A stretch of 64,000 bases of DNA from Streptomyces halobius (lineage in GTDB: Bacteria > Actinomycetota > Actinomycetes > Streptomycetales > Streptomycetaceae), in NCBI RefSeq assembly GCF_023277745.1, contig NZ_CP086322.1, positions 3,472,001-3,536,000 of the forward strand. Reading direction: 5' to 3'. A program made the translations under genes and the position numbers. Below the pieces are notes generated by a model. That model made no database searches. It was given only the letters and a program-made list of their open reading frames with translations, and was not told the origin of the DNA. This document shows, piece after piece, positions 33,557-43,082 of this stretch; within the stretch, counting starts at the first letter, position 1; every line of letters begins with the position of its first letter.

Positions 33557-34711
33557 TTACCCCGCCCCCGCGGCACACTCCCGTACCGCCTCGATGAGCC
33601 GGTTGATGCGGACGTCCCCGCGACCGCCCATCCGGTTGGCGGTGTAGCCGAAGCCGACACCGAACTCGTCGTCGCCGAAGGCGAATTGGCAGCCGCCCGC
33701 CCCGTCGTTGCCGAAGCTGCGCGGACCGAGCGTACGGCGGAACGGCGAGTCGATGAGGAAGCCCGATCCCCAGCGCACCCCCAGGTCGGGAAAGCCCGAC
33801 CAGGACGCGCCGCCGGACCGCTCCGCGACGGCGTCGGTGACGGTGTCCGGGGCGAGCAGACGCGGCGAGCCGTCGACTCCGGTGGCGGCCGCCGCGTAGA
33901 GGGTCGCCATCCCCCGCGCCGTCGAGACCGCGCCCGCCCCGGGGAACTCCGCGCTCAGCAAGGCAGGCGAGTTCCAGCCATGCGGATCGTCGACACCGGG
34001 GAAAACCAGCGCGCCATTCATCGTCACCGCCCGTATGGGCAGCAGATCGGCATCCGGCAGCGGCCCCCGTCCCTCGCCCTCGACCAGCCGGGCGAGCCTC
34101 GGCAGCGCTTCCCGGGGTACGCCGATCCAGGTGCTGTTCAGGCCCAGTTCGTCGCCGATCGCCTTACGGAAGTAGGCACCAGGGGTGAGGCCCGTGATGC
34201 GCCGGATCACCTCGCCGACGATGAAGCCGAAGGAGTGCGCGTGGTACTCGTACGCGGTGCCCGGTGCGTACAGCGGCGCCTGCTCCTCCAGGGCGTGGAT
34301 CACCGGATCCCATGCGGTGAGTTCCTGGAAGGTCAGCTTCCGGTCGAAGAGGGGGATGCCGGCGGTGTTCGCCAGCACCATCCGGGTGGTGATCCCCTCC
34401 TTGCCGTGCCGGGCGAACTCCGGCCAGTAGGCGGCCACCGGCGCGTCAAGATCCAGCCGCCCGTGCTGTGCGAGCAGATGGGCCAGGATGCTCACGATGC
34501 CCTTGCCGCAGGACATCACGGGAACGGGCGTGTCCTCCTCCCACGGCCGCCCGGTCCGGTCATCGACGGTGCCGCCCCACAGGTCCACGACCTTGCGTCC
34601 GTCCACGAACACGGCGACGGCCGCGCCGAGTTCACCGCGCTCGGTGAAGTTCCGGGCGAATTCGTCCGCTACAAGACCGAACCCCTGATCGGCCCCTCCG
34701 TTGGTCTCCAC
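33557..34711 (-). CDS. Serine hydrolase of the beta-lactamase/EstB family
   Basis: A 384-residue class C beta-lactamase-fold protein. The nucleophile motif is SCGK (in VPVMSCGKGIVS), i.e. SxxK. A Tyr-containing second motif lies in YEYHAHSFGFI, where EstB esterases have YxN. The C-terminal strand HGxG-like motif is FGNDGAGGCQF. There is no signal peptide, so it is probably a cytoplasmic esterase or amidase rather than a secreted lactamase. GTG 34711 is chosen; GTG 34738 is nearly as likely, and ribosome sites are weak for both. Confidence 0.85.
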   Translation of the reverse strand: METNGGADQGFGLVADEFARNFTERGELGAAVAVFVDGRKVVDLWGGTVDDRTGRPWEEDTPVPVMSCGKGIVSILAHLLAQHGRLDLDAPVAAYWPEFARHGKEGITTRMVLANTAGIPLFDRKLTFQELTAWDPVIHALEEQAPLYAPGTAYEYHAHSFGFIVGEVIRRITGLTPGAYFRKAIGDELGLNSTWIGVPREALPRLARLVEGEGRGPLPDADLLPIRAVTMNGALVFPGVDDPHGWNSPALLSAEFPGAGAVSTARGMATLYAAAATGVDGSPRLLAPDTVTDAVAERSGGASWSGFPDLGVRWGSGFLIDSPFRRTLGPRSFGNDGAGGCQFAFGDDEFGVGFGYTANRMGGRGDVRINRLIEAVRECAAGAG

Positions 34712-35151
34712 CCCGCGTGCTCTCTTCCTCGTGCCCACATACGGGAGCACACGGATTGCCCGTGGCCCCGTTGACTGCTGGTTGTCTGCTGGTCGTCGGC
34801 CGGCTGTCGGCTGCTGACCACCGGCTGCCGACCGGCCCACTGATCGCCGTCCGGCGCCGGCCGCGTCACGATACGTACGACCACCGGCCGGGTTCGAGCG
34901 ATTTTCCGGGTGGCCGAAATCCGCTCCCACCCTCCCGCCCAACTGACCTACGATTACGCAGAGTTGTTCCCAGTGGGCTGGATTCACCGCACGTAATCGG
35001 GGAACTCGACTGTCATACGGCTTTTCGTCCGGCACCGGGCCTCGGGGGCGCCCCAGCCGCCGACTCCGCGGACCCACGGCCGTCCACAGGACCTCGGTCA
35101 CCCGCCAACCCATCCTGTCTGCACGCATCGTGAAGGCCCTGAGGTGAAGCG
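34712..35151. other. Divergent intergenic region
   Basis: 440 bp without a convincing gene. From 34770 to 34830 it holds degenerate CTGCTGGTCGTCGGC-like repeats in both orientations, which can fold. A GATTACGCAGAGTTGT stretch near 34953 is the only AT-rich promoter-like DNA. Confidence 0.4.
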
Positions 35152-36144
35152 ATGTCGGATTACCTTGCGGTCGCCCGCCGGATGTGGCACCAGCTCGAAC
35201 CGCTGCACGCCACGCTCTACTCCGCGCCCGAGGCCCGTCAGGTCCTCTCGGACCTCGGCTACGACACCGCGTCCCGATGGCCCGGCTATTTCGCCTGGCG
35301 GACGGCCCCGTTGGGTGCGGCCGGCCCCGAGCTGGTGGCCGCCACGTACTACAGCTTCAGCCCACGGCTGGTCGCCCGATACGTGCCGCGGATCTGGACC
35401 ACCGCCGATCCGGCCAAGGTGCTGGACGCGCGGCTGCTCGCCATGGACCGGGTGCTGACCACCCTGATCGGCGGTCGGCTGAGCGGCGCACAGCTCACCG
35501 AGGCGGCCGGGCTGGCGCGCCAGGCCGCGGAGAACGCCGGCCCGGCGGCCCGTCCGCTGGCCGCCGCCAACCTCGATCTGCCCTGGCCGGACGCACCGCA
35601 CCTGGTGCTCTGGCAGGCCGCGACGGTACTGCGCGAACACCGGGGCGACGGCCATCTGGCGGCGCTGCTGACCCACGGGCTCGACCCCTGCGAGGCCCTG
35701 GTGTCCTTCGCCGCGATCGGCGCCGCGCCGGCCGCCGACTTCGTGGGGCGCGGCTGGAGCGCGGAGGAATGGCGCGACGCCCGGCACCGTCTCGCCGCCC
35801 GCGGCTGGATCGCCCCGGACGGCAGCGCGACCGAGCGCGCCCACAACGAGCGCTACGCGATCGAGCGGATGACGGACCGGCTGGCCGCCGGCCCCTGGCG
35901 GGCCCTGGGCCGCGCCCGCGCCGAGCGCCTCGCCCACCTGCTCGGTCCGCTGCTCGACGCGGTCTTCACCGCGGGCTATCTGCCACGGCACAACACACTG
36001 GGGATCGGGCGGGTCAAGGTCGGATACCCGTGCAAGGCCCGGCTGTTCACGGAGCGGCCGGACACACGCGGCGCGGCGGAGCAGCCGGATACGTACGGTA
36101 CGACGGAGCGGCCGGACACCTGCGGTACGGCGGGGCGCCCGTAG
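35152..36144 (+). CDS. SCO6745-family helical protein
   Basis: A 330-residue protein of an actinobacterial family without known function. The N-terminus ARRMWHQLEPLHATLYSAPE and the GYFAWRTAPLG segment are family signatures. It is all-helical, with a winged-helix-like section near 240-280 (RHRLAARGWIAPDGSATERA). The last 27 residues are a tandem repeat, ERPDTRGAA, EQPDTYGTT, ERPDTCGTA, from a 27-bp DNA repeat and not part of the conserved fold. ATG 35152 is preceded by CTGAGGTGAAGC (weak GAGG site). Confidence 0.8.
   Translation: MSDYLAVARRMWHQLEPLHATLYSAPEARQVLSDLGYDTASRWPGYFAWRTAPLGAAGPELVAATYYSFSPRLVARYVPRIWTTADPAKVLDARLLAMDRVLTTLIGGRLSGAQLTEAAGLARQAAENAGPAARPLAAANLDLPWPDAPHLVLWQAATVLREHRGDGHLAALLTHGLDPCEALVSFAAIGAAPAADFVGRGWSAEEWRDARHRLAARGWIAPDGSATERAHNERYAIERMTDRLAAGPWRALGRARAERLAHLLGPLLDAVFTAGYLPRHNTLGIGRVKVGYPCKARLFTERPDTRGAAEQPDTYGTTERPDTCGTAGRP
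36052..36132 (+). repeat. Three tandem 27-bp repeats in the 3' end of the SCO6745-family gene
   Basis: Units begin at 36052, 36079 and 36106 and keep the reading frame (nine residues each). They differ at a few positions, so the array is not recent. Length variation between strains is likely. Confidence 0.85.
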
Positions 36145-36218
36145 GGCGGCGAGCCAGGACGGCGAGGAAGTGCTCAACTACGCCGAGTGGGAGGACATGT
36201 CGGCATGGCGGGAATGCG

Positions 36219-36806
36219 TCACGCGCGGAGCTTCCGCCGAGCTGGGTTCGCGTCCGCGACCTGCGCCAGGCCGACCGGCTCGATGCCGGGGAAGAAGTCG
36301 CCGTAATCGGCCAGCGCCTCGGTGAAGACCGTCGGGCTGACGGCGTTCACCCGCTGCGGCGCGATATCGAGCGCGGCAGCCCGTACGAAGCCGTCGACCG
36401 CGCCATTGGCCATCGCCGCGGCGCTCGCCGTCGGAACCGGATCACGCGAGAGCACCCCGGTGATCAGCGTGAACGAACCACGCTCGGCGATCCGTCCGGT
36501 CCCCTGCCGCACCAGCTCGATCTGGCTGAACACCTTCCCGAGGAAGCCGGCCCGGTAGTCGTCGGCGGTCATCGCACCGACCGGCTTGTACGGCACATAG
36601 CCGGCCGCGCTCGCCACCGCGTCCAGGTGCCCGGCCCGCTCGATGGCCCGGTCGTACGCCTCCGCGACCTGGGCGGGGTCGGTCATGTCCAGGCGGAGGT
36701 CCCCGGAGGTGCGGCCGACGGTGATGAGGTCATGGCCACGCGCGGACAGCGTCTTGTGGACGGCGGTACCGAGCCGTCCGGAGGCTCCGATCAGCAGAAT
36801 CTTCAT
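36219..36806 (-). CDS. Short-chain dehydrogenase/reductase, short C-terminus
   Basis: A 195-residue NAD(P)-binding SDR. The dinucleotide loop is IGASGRLGTAV. VASAAGY matches the NNAG-type strand. The catalytic Ser would be in FTLITGV and no clear YxxxK is seen (AMANGAVDGFV instead), a feature of a known atypical SDR subgroup. The end GLAQVADANPARRKLRA departs from the family's usual QVADAYxRSVEG, which suggests a 3' frameshift or truncation. It is divergent from a LysR gene across a clear operator, so LysR probably controls it. Confidence 0.8.
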   Translation of the reverse strand: MKILLIGASGRLGTAVHKTLSARGHDLITVGRTSGDLRLDMTDPAQVAEAYDRAIERAGHLDAVASAAGYVPYKPVGAMTADDYRAGFLGKVFSQIELVRQGTGRIAERGSFTLITGVLSRDPVPTASAAAMANGAVDGFVRAAALDIAPQRVNAVSPTVFTEALADYGDFFPGIEPVGLAQVADANPARRKLRA

Positions 36807-36843
36807 GCCCTCGACGCTAGGCGGCAGGCCGCGGACCAGGGAA

Positions 36844-36862
36844 ATGCCGTTCGCGGCGGCAT
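36844..36862. promoter_or_regulatory. LysR-type operator between SDR and LysR genes
   Basis: ATGCCG (36844-36849), 7 nt, CGGCAT (36857-36862): a 19-bp interrupted palindrome in the 121-bp divergent region. Length and position are typical for a LysR recognition site. Confidence 0.6.
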
Positions 36863-36927
36863 CTATGCTGGGAAGGTATGAATGACCGAGCGCTACAGCG
36901 GACTCCGGATCCGAGCGGGCCCGGATC

Positions 36928-37779
36928 ATGAACATCGAGCTGCGGCATCTGCGCGCCCTGGCCGCCATCGGCGACGCGGGCACCATCACCGGCGCCGCCG
37001 CCGAGCTGCGGATCAGCCAGCCCGCCCTCTCCCGCACCCTCGACCAGCTGGAGCGTCGGGTCGGCGGCACCCTCGTCGAGCGCACCACCCGCAGCCTGCG
37101 GCTGACCGAGACGGGGCGGCGGCTGTGCGAGCAGGCCCACCGCATCCTGGCCGAGCTCGACGAGGCACTCGCCGAGGCCCGCTCCGGGGCCCGCCCGCTG
37201 CGGGTCGGCTTCGCCTGGGCGGCGCTCGGCGCGTACACCGTCCCACTGCTGCGCGACTGGCGCCGAGCACACCCCGACACCCCGGCCGAGGTGCACCGGC
37301 TCGACGACCCGGAGACGGCGCTACGCCGCGGCGAGGTCGATGTGGCCTTCCTCCGGACGGAACCGGCCGACGACGGGGCACTGATCACCGTGCCGTTGTA
37401 CGAGGAGCCCCGGCTCGCCGCCGTGTGCGAGGGCGATCCGCTGGCCGGGCGGGCCGCTGTCGAGCTGGCCGATCTCGCCGGACGCACCATCGCCCTGTGC
37501 GCGACGGCGAGCACCACCACCGCCGAACTGTGGCCCACGGAGCGACGGCCACGGACCACGGTGGAGGTGACCAATGTGGACGAATGGCTCACCGTGATCG
37601 CCACGGGGGAGGCGGTCGGGGTCACCGCGGAGGCCACCGGGCACACCCACCCGCACCCTGGTGTCCGCTACGTACCGATCACCGACGCCCCGCACATCAC
37701 CGTCCGAGCGGCGCGGCGGCGCGACCCCCACCCGGAGGGGGGCGCGTTCATCGAACGCGCACTGCACGTCATCGCCTGA
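36928..37779 (+). CDS. LysR-family transcriptional regulator
   Basis: A 283-residue regulator. The helix-turn-helix is RHLRALAAIGDAGTITGAAAEL, continuing with RISQPALSRTLDQLERRVG. The C-terminal effector domain resembles periplasmic binding proteins (RVGFAWAALGAYTVP...). ATG 36928 is chosen from alignment of MNIELRHLRAL with the family's first helix. It is divergent from the SDR gene and is probably its activator. Confidence 0.92.
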   Translation: MNIELRHLRALAAIGDAGTITGAAAELRISQPALSRTLDQLERRVGGTLVERTTRSLRLTETGRRLCEQAHRILAELDEALAEARSGARPLRVGFAWAALGAYTVPLLRDWRRAHPDTPAEVHRLDDPETALRRGEVDVAFLRTEPADDGALITVPLYEEPRLAAVCEGDPLAGRAAVELADLAGRTIALCATASTTTAELWPTERRPRTTVEVTNVDEWLTVIATGEAVGVTAEATGHTHPHPGVRYVPITDAPHITVRAARRRDPHPEGGAFIERALHVIA

Positions 37780-37785
37780 ATGTCC

Positions 37786-38157
37786 GCTGCGCTTTGCCTG
37801 CGCCCCACGTTTTTGACTGTCCCGCCGTTGCACCTGCGGTGGGCTGTTGCCGCTGCGCGTGGTTTTTCGGCAGCGGTGCCCGATCCCCGGACTCCGTCCT
37901 GCGGACCGGCACCTCCCGAAGGGGTGGGGAATAGACGGTGGGGGTACACGTAGCCGGTCGTCTGCCCCCTGTGGAAACGATCGCAGACACCCGACAGACC
38001 ACATGTGCCCCACCGGCCCTCTTTCCACCCACCGTCGGGAGGGGCCGCTCCGCAGGACGGAGTCCGGAGGAGCGGCACCGCACCCGAAGAACCCCCGCCC
38101 GCCGCAGGCGAGCCCCTCACGGCGGGCCGGCCGACAACGGCGAGCAACCAAGCCGGG
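37786..38157. repeat. Foldback repeat family 1, long copy
   Basis: A 372-bp stretch between convergent genes. An exact 19-bp inverted repeat, CCGGACTCCGTCCTGCGGA (37887-37905) and its complement (38049-38067), encloses a core that folds back on itself (CCTCCCGA and CGGTGGGG on the left have partners on the right) to a GTCTGC/GCAGAC tip. Outer parts carry a degraded copy of the GTCGGCTGTCCCGCCG arm. It is very similar to 56340-56775. No gene here. Confidence 0.85.
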
Positions 38158-38158
38158 C

Positions 38159-39121
38159 TCAAACCGTCAGGACCACCTTGCCGAACAGCTCCCCCTCCTC
38201 CATCCGCACAAACCCCTCCCGCGCCCGCCCCAACGGCAGCACCGTGTCGATGACCGGCCGCACCCCCTTCGCCGCGCAGAAGCTCAGCAGCGACCCCAGC
38301 TCCTCCTTGGAGCCCATCGTGGAACCCACCACCTTCAGCTCCAGGAAGAAGATCCGGTTCAGTTCGGTGCGTTCGGGGTGGAAGCCACTCGTGGCGCCCG
38401 AAATGACCAGGGTGCCGCCGGGCTTGAGCGACTTGACGGAGTGCGACCAGGTGGCGGCGCCCACCGTCTCGATCACCGCGTCCACCCGCTGCGGCAGCCG
38501 CTCGCCGCTGGCGAACGCCGCCTCCGCGCCCAGCTCTTCGGCGCGCTTGCGCTTGGCCTCGTCCCGGCTGGTGGCGAAGACCCGCAGCCCGGCGGCGGCG
38601 CCGAGCACGATCGCGGCGGTCGCGACGCCGCCGCCGGCGCCCTGCACCAGGACGCTGTCCCCGGGCCGTACGCCCGCGTTGGTGAACAGCATCCGGTACG
38701 CGGTCAGCCAGGCGGTGGGCAGGCAGGCGGCCTCCTCGAAGGACAGCTCCTTCGGCTTGGGCAGCACATTCCAGGTGGGGACCGCGACCTGCTCGGCGAA
38801 GGTGCCCTGGTAGCGCTCGGTGAGGATGGAGCGCGGTTCGCCGGGGGCGACGCCGTGGCCGGTCTGGCCGATGACGGAGTGCAGGACGACCTCGTTGCCG
38901 TCCGCGTCGACGCCGGCGGCGTCACAGCCGAGGATCATCGGCAGGGACGCTTCGGTGATGCCGACGCCGCGGAGTGTCCACAGGTCGTGGTGGTTGAGGG
39001 AGGCGGCCTTGACGTTGACGGTCGTCCAGCCGGGGCGTGCCTCGGGGGCCGGACGCTCCCCCAGTTCAAGGCCGTTGAGCGGCTGGTCACGGTCGATGCG
39101 GGCGGCGTAGGCAGCAAACAT
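38159..39121 (-). CDS. Zinc-type alcohol dehydrogenase/quinone oxidoreductase family protein
   Basis: A 320-residue medium-chain dehydrogenase/reductase. The N-terminal GroES-like domain has SLNHHDLWTLRG and LGCDAAGVD. The NAD(P) loop is VLVQGAGGGVATAAIVLG followed by FATSRDEAKR. Structural-zinc Cys residues are not seen, which points to the quinone-reductase side of the family. ATG 39121 fits the family start MFAAYAARID. It is separated from the malic enzyme gene by a strong terminator. Substrate unknown. Confidence 0.9.
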   Translation of the reverse strand: MFAAYAARIDRDQPLNGLELGERPAPEARPGWTTVNVKAASLNHHDLWTLRGVGITEASLPMILGCDAAGVDADGNEVVLHSVIGQTGHGVAPGEPRSILTERYQGTFAEQVAVPTWNVLPKPKELSFEEAACLPTAWLTAYRMLFTNAGVRPGDSVLVQGAGGGVATAAIVLGAAAGLRVFATSRDEAKRKRAEELGAEAAFASGERLPQRVDAVIETVGAATWSHSVKSLKPGGTLVISGATSGFHPERTELNRIFFLELKVVGSTMGSKEELGSLLSFCAAKGVRPVIDTVLPLGRAREGFVRMEEGELFGKVVLTV

Positions 39122-39198
39122 GATCCCAACGTAGGCCCGTGGGGCCCGCCGCGGTACCGGACACAGGTGTGACACGCGCCGCGCCGGAAAGCGGGCCC

Positions 39199-39225
39199 GG
39201 CCCGCACCGTTGAGAGGTGCGGGCC
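39199..39225. terminator. Hairpin between malic enzyme and the dehydrogenase gene
   Basis: GGCCCGCACC (39199-39208), loop GTTGAGA, GGTGCGGGCC (39216-39225): a perfect 10-bp stem. It follows the end of the malic enzyme gene on the minus strand. Confidence 0.75.
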
Positions 39226-39327
39226 CGGCCCCTGACCCAGGGGACGCCGTACGCCGCCCTGCAGGACGCCACACATCGCGCCCCACCAGGCTCCGTACGC
39301 CGCCCTAGAGGCCGCCGTACGTCCCGC

Positions 39328-40554
39328 TCACCGCCGGGCGACCCCCTCCGCCCGCGCCGCCGCCGCGACCGCGGCGGTCACCGCCGGTGCGACGCGCTCG
39401 TCGAACGGCGACGGGATGACACGGTCGGCGCCGAGCTCGTCGGCGACGACGGCCGCCAGCGCCTCGGCCGCGGCGAGCTTCATGCCCTCCGAGATCCGCG
39501 AGGCGCGCACCTGGAGAGCGCCGGCGAAGATGCCGGGGAAGGCCAGCACGTTGTTGATCTGGTTCGGGTAGTCGCTGCGCCCGGTGGCGACGACGGCCGC
39601 GTACTTGTGGGCGACGTCGGGGTGGATCTCCGGGGTCGGGTTGGCCATGGCGAAGATCAGCGCGTCCTTCGCCATCTTCGCCACCGCCTCCTCCGGCACC
39701 GTGCCGCCGGAGACCCCGATGAACACGTCCGCGCCGTCCAGCGCGGATTCCAGCGAGCCGGACAGCCCCGCCTTGTTGGTGAAGCCGGCCACCTCGCGCT
39801 TGACGTCGGTGAGGTCACCGCGGTCCGTCGAGACGACGCCCTTGCGGTCGCAGACCGCGACATCGCCGATGCCGGCCTCGATGAGGATCTTGGCGATGGC
39901 GACGCCCGCCGCACCGGCGCCCGAGATGACCGCCCGCAGCTGGCCGAGCGTCCGGCCGGTGAGCTGGGCGGCGTTGCGCAGCGCCGCCAGGGTGACGATG
40001 GCGGTGCCGTGCTGGTCGTCGTGGAAGACCGGGATGTCCAGCCGCTCCTGGAGCCGGCGCTCGATCTCGAAGCACCGGGGGGCCGAGATGTCCTCCAGGT
40101 TGACCCCGCCGAAGGACGGCGCCATCCGGACGACGGTCTCCACGATCTCGTCGGTGTCGGTGGTGCCGAGCGCGATCGGCACCGCGTCCACACCGCCGAA
40201 CTGCTTGAAGAGGATGGCCTTGCCCTCCATCACCGGAAGGGATGCCTCCGGGCCGATGTCGCCCAGACCCAGCACCGCGGTGCCGTCCGTGACCACGGCG
40301 ACGACCTGGGACTTCCAGGTGTAGTCGTGGACCAGCTCGGGCCGCTCGGCGATGGCGCTGCACACCTTGGCGACGCCCGGCGTGTACGCGAGGGACAGAT
40401 CGTCCTTGTCGCGGACCGGGACGGTCGCCTGGATGGCCATCTTGCCGCCGCGATGCAGTGCGAAGGCCGGATCGAAGGGGGCTTCATCCGAGCCCGTGTC
40501 CGACTCCGCGTCCGATGTGCTGTCGCTGCGAGGATTGACGATCTCCGCTGCCAC
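39328..40554 (-). CDS. Malic enzyme (malate to pyruvate, decarboxylating)
   Basis: A 408-residue oxidative decarboxylase giving pyruvate, CO2 and NAD(P)H. Motifs are clear: [12 protein letters not shown] (catalytic Tyr), [23 protein letters not shown] (metal Glu/Asp residues), [14 protein letters not shown] (the first dinucleotide loop) and AMANPTPEI (substrate Asn). The length is that of the short bacterial, non-phosphotransacetylase form. Cofactor cannot be decided with confidence. A 25-residue Ser/Asp-rich N-terminus precedes the domain. Confidence 0.96.
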   Translation of the reverse strand: MAAEIVNPRSDSTSDAESDTGSDEAPFDPAFALHRGGKMAIQATVPVRDKDDLSLAYTPGVAKVCSAIAERPELVHDYTWKSQVVAVVTDGTAVLGLGDIGPEASLPVMEGKAILFKQFGGVDAVPIALGTTDTDEIVETVVRMAPSFGGVNLEDISAPRCFEIERRLQERLDIPVFHDDQHGTAIVTLAALRNAAQLTGRTLGQLRAVISGAGAAGVAIAKILIEAGIGDVAVCDRKGVVSTDRGDLTDVKREVAGFTNKAGLSGSLESALDGADVFIGVSGGTVPEEAVAKMAKDALIFAMANPTPEIHPDVAHKYAAVVATGRSDYPNQINNVLAFPGIFAGALQVRASRISEGMKLAAAEALAAVVADELGADRVIPSPFDERVAPAVTAAVAAAARAEGVARR

Positions 40555-40954
40555 TTCTTGTCCAACCCCTTAATCGAAAACAGTTGAGGGTGACCACTCC
40601 CTGGTTGAGGGGTGGGCGGGCACCGCGTCCGGATCCCTGCCCGACGGATGGCCGCCGCGCGGGGGGAGGTACGGACGCCGGGCGCGCCGCACACGCGCCC
40701 TGAGCCCCGGATGAGGGGTGTAACGAACATTTCTACCGGACGGGCGCGGGCACCGACGAGTCAGATTCATTACTCTCGGGTTCAAGGTTCCGGCATTGAC
40801 GGCGAAACACACAAAAAACGCGAAGACTCAAGCACAGGTTGTCCGAAATCCGAGACAACCCCGAGGCTTCCGCAGCTCTGGCGCAAACTGCCGTCCCCGG
40901 TCTCCCTGGGACAACCTGGGCCATATCCGGGGCGCGGCCGTCCGTTATCCGATT
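40555..40954. other. Intergenic region upstream of the ABC transporter, distal part
   Basis: About 400 bp of a 549-bp divergent gap with no convincing gene. It includes an A-rich stretch near 40805-40815, and a GGTTGTCC/GGGACAACC inverted pair (about 40838-40845 and 40909-40917) that may form a long hairpin. The malic enzyme promoter should lie near 40570-40760 on the minus strand, but I cannot fix it. Confidence 0.35.
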
Positions 40955-40983
40955 TTGACCTGCGCACCAGTCCGAATATCGGA
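40955..40983 (+). promoter_or_regulatory. Candidate promoter/operator of the amino-acid transporter operon
   Basis: TTGACC at 40955-40960 is followed after 16 nt by TATCGG (40977-40982). The -10 overlaps a TCCGA-ATA-TCGGA palindrome (40971-40983), a likely repressor site. A related TTATCCGA stretch lies just upstream. Confidence 0.4.
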
Positions 40984-41103
40984 GTCCGGATGGCAGGATT
41001 CCGTAACCAACCGAGGTCGCGACGCCCGAAGGTGTGTGCCCGGCCCTTCTCATTGGCGTGTCGCTCAGGACTCGTCGGCTTCTCCATCCGCAGGAGGATC
41101 AGC

Positions 41104-42078
41104 ATGACCGCAAGCACCACCCGTCGCTCGGCCGCCGGCAGGCGTCGCCCGGCCGTTGCCGCCACGGCGGCGGTCGCCGCCTCGCTGCTGCTGCTCAGCG
41201 CGTGTGGCGACCAGACGGACGCGGCCATCGCCAAGCGGGAGGCGCAGAAGAACCGCGATGTCAATGCGCCGCTCTTCAAGAAGCTTCCCCAGAGCGTGCA
41301 GGAGAAGGGCCTGCTCCAGGTCGGCGCGGACATCACGTACAAGCCGGTGGAGTTCCGCAGCAACGGCAAGGTCGTGGGCATCGACCCGGACCTGGCGGCG
41401 GCGATGGAAAAGGAGCTGGGCGTCAAGCTCAACTTCAACAACGCCACCTTCGACACCCTTATGGGTGGCCTGAAGTCCGAGCGCTATGACATCGCGATGT
41501 CGGCGATGACGGACACCAAGGAACGCCAGCAGGGCATCGACGGCAGCACCGGCAAGAAGATCGGCGAAGGCGTCGACTTCATCGACTATTTGAATGTCGG
41601 CGTCTCGCTCTACACCCAAAAAGGCAAGACCAAGGGCATCGACGGCTGGGAAACGCTGTGCGGAAAGACGATCGCGGTGCAGCGCGGCACGGTCTCGCAC
41701 GACCTGGCCAAAGACAAGTCGAAGAAGTGCGAGTCGAACGGTGGGAAGGCCATCGCGATCGAGGCCTTCGACAACGACTCCGAGGCCCAGACCCGGCTGC
41801 GCACCGGCGGTGTGGACGCCGTCTCCAGCGACTACCCGGTCGCGGCGTACGCGGTGAAGGTCTCCGGCGGGGGCAAGGACTTCCAGATGGTCGGCGGCGC
41901 CCCGCTCAAGGCGGCGCCGTACGGCATCGCGGTCCCCAAGGGCCACGCGCAGCTGCGCGACGCGCTCAAGGCCGCCCTGGAGAACACGATCAAGAACGGC
42001 GCGTACGCCGAGGTCCTCAAGAAGTGGGACGTCAAGGACGCCGCGGTCAAGGAAGTGAAGGTCAATGGCGGCTCCTGA
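41104..42078 (+). CDS. Amino-acid ABC transporter substrate-binding lipoprotein (glutamate type)
   Basis: A 324-residue extracellular binding protein. The Tat-like Arg-rich N-terminus leads to the lipobox LSAC with Cys34 as lipidation site. The SBP_bac_3 fold shows QVGADITYKPVEF, GIDPDLAAAMEKELG, FDTLMGGLKSERYDIAMSAM and GGVDAVSSDYPVAAY. AGGAGG at 41092-41097 supports ATG 41104. With the permease and ATPase genes it forms a complete polar amino-acid importer. The family and recalled synteny suggest glutamate or glutamine. Confidence 0.94.
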   Translation: MTASTTRRSAAGRRRPAVAATAAVAASLLLLSACGDQTDAAIAKREAQKNRDVNAPLFKKLPQSVQEKGLLQVGADITYKPVEFRSNGKVVGIDPDLAAAMEKELGVKLNFNNATFDTLMGGLKSERYDIAMSAMTDTKERQQGIDGSTGKKIGEGVDFIDYLNVGVSLYTQKGKTKGIDGWETLCGKTIAVQRGTVSHDLAKDKSKKCESNGGKAIAIEAFDNDSEAQTRLRTGGVDAVSSDYPVAAYAVKVSGGGKDFQMVGGAPLKAAPYGIAVPKGHAQLRDALKAALENTIKNGAYAEVLKKWDVKDAAVKEVKVNGGS

Positions 42079-42143
42079 GCCGCCGCCCGCCGCTTCCCCT
42101 GCCCTCCGCGCCACTCCCGTCCGAACGCTGAAAGGCAACATCC

Positions 42144-43082
42144 GTGTCAGTTGACGTCGACAAGTCGGCCCAGCCACCGGCGGACGCCCCGCCGCCGCCA
42201 GAGGCCATCAAGGCCATTCCCGTCCGCCACTACGGGCGCTGGGTCGCGGCGGTCGTCGTACTCGCGCTCCTCGCGCTGCTCGTCCGGGCCTTCGCCAGCG
42301 GGAACGTGAACTGGGACGCCATCCCGCAGTACCTGTTCAACTGGGACATCCTCAAGGGCCTGCGCAACACGCTCCTGATCACCGTGCTGTCGATGATCAT
42401 CGGCGTGGTGCTCGGGGTGATCCTGGCCGTGATGCGCCAGTCCAAGAACCCGGTGACGTCGAGCGTCGCGTGGGGGTACATCTGGTTCTTCCGCGGCACA
42501 CCCGTCTACGTCCAGCTGTTCCTCTGGTTCAACCTCGGCCTGGTCTTCCAGTACATCGACATCATGCCGATCTACAAGGACGAGTGGACGGACTTCATGA
42601 CGCCGTTCATGGCCGCCCTGCTGGGCCTGGGCCTGAACGAGGCGGCGTACATGGCGGAGATCTGCCGGGCCGGCCTCAACTCCGTCGACGAGGGGCAGAC
42701 CGAGGCGGCGCACGCGCTGGGCATGAGCCACGGCAGGACGCTGCGCCGGATCATCGTGCCGCAGGCGATGCGGGTGATCGTGCCGCCGACCGGCAACGAG
42801 GTCATCAACATGCTCAAGACCTCCTCACTGGTCATCGCCGTCCAGTACTACGATTTGCTGCAGGCCGCACAGAACGTCGGACGTGACTCCGGCGTCGTCG
42901 TCGAGATGCTGATCCTCGCCGCCATCTGGTACCTGATCGCCACGACGGTGCTGAGCATCGGCCAGTACTACCTGGAGCGCTACTACGCCCGCGGCTCCAG
43001 CCGCCAGCTCCCGCTCACCCCGCTGCAGCGCGCCAAGGCGAAGCTGTCCGGGCTCAACCGCCCCAACGGAGGTGCCGCATGA
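42144..43082 (+). CDS. Polar amino-acid ABC transporter permease
   Basis: A 312-residue inner-membrane subunit with about five to six helices. The EAA loop for ATPase contact is [22 protein letters not shown]. The family start [20 protein letters not shown] and the [15 protein letters not shown] segment are typical of the HisMQ type. A single permease gene suggests a homodimer, unlike the two-permease gluCD of Corynebacterium. GTG 42144 has GAAAGG 9 nt upstream. Its stop overlaps the ATPase start. Confidence 0.94.
   Translation: MSVDVDKSAQPPADAPPPPEAIKAIPVRHYGRWVAAVVVLALLALLVRAFASGNVNWDAIPQYLFNWDILKGLRNTLLITVLSMIIGVVLGVILAVMRQSKNPVTSSVAWGYIWFFRGTPVYVQLFLWFNLGLVFQYIDIMPIYKDEWTDFMTPFMAALLGLGLNEAAYMAEICRAGLNSVDEGQTEAAHALGMSHGRTLRRIIVPQAMRVIVPPTGNEVINMLKTSSLVIAVQYYDLLQAAQNVGRDSGVVVEMLILAAIWYLIATTVLSIGQYYLERYYARGSSRQLPLTPLQRAKAKLSGLNRPNGGAA

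Noticed and set aside
37938..38813. Plus-strand frame starting inside the foldback repeat
   Set aside because: It begins in repeat DNA and continues as antisense of the dehydrogenase. The repeat-derived peptide recurs at the other repeat copy only because the DNA does.
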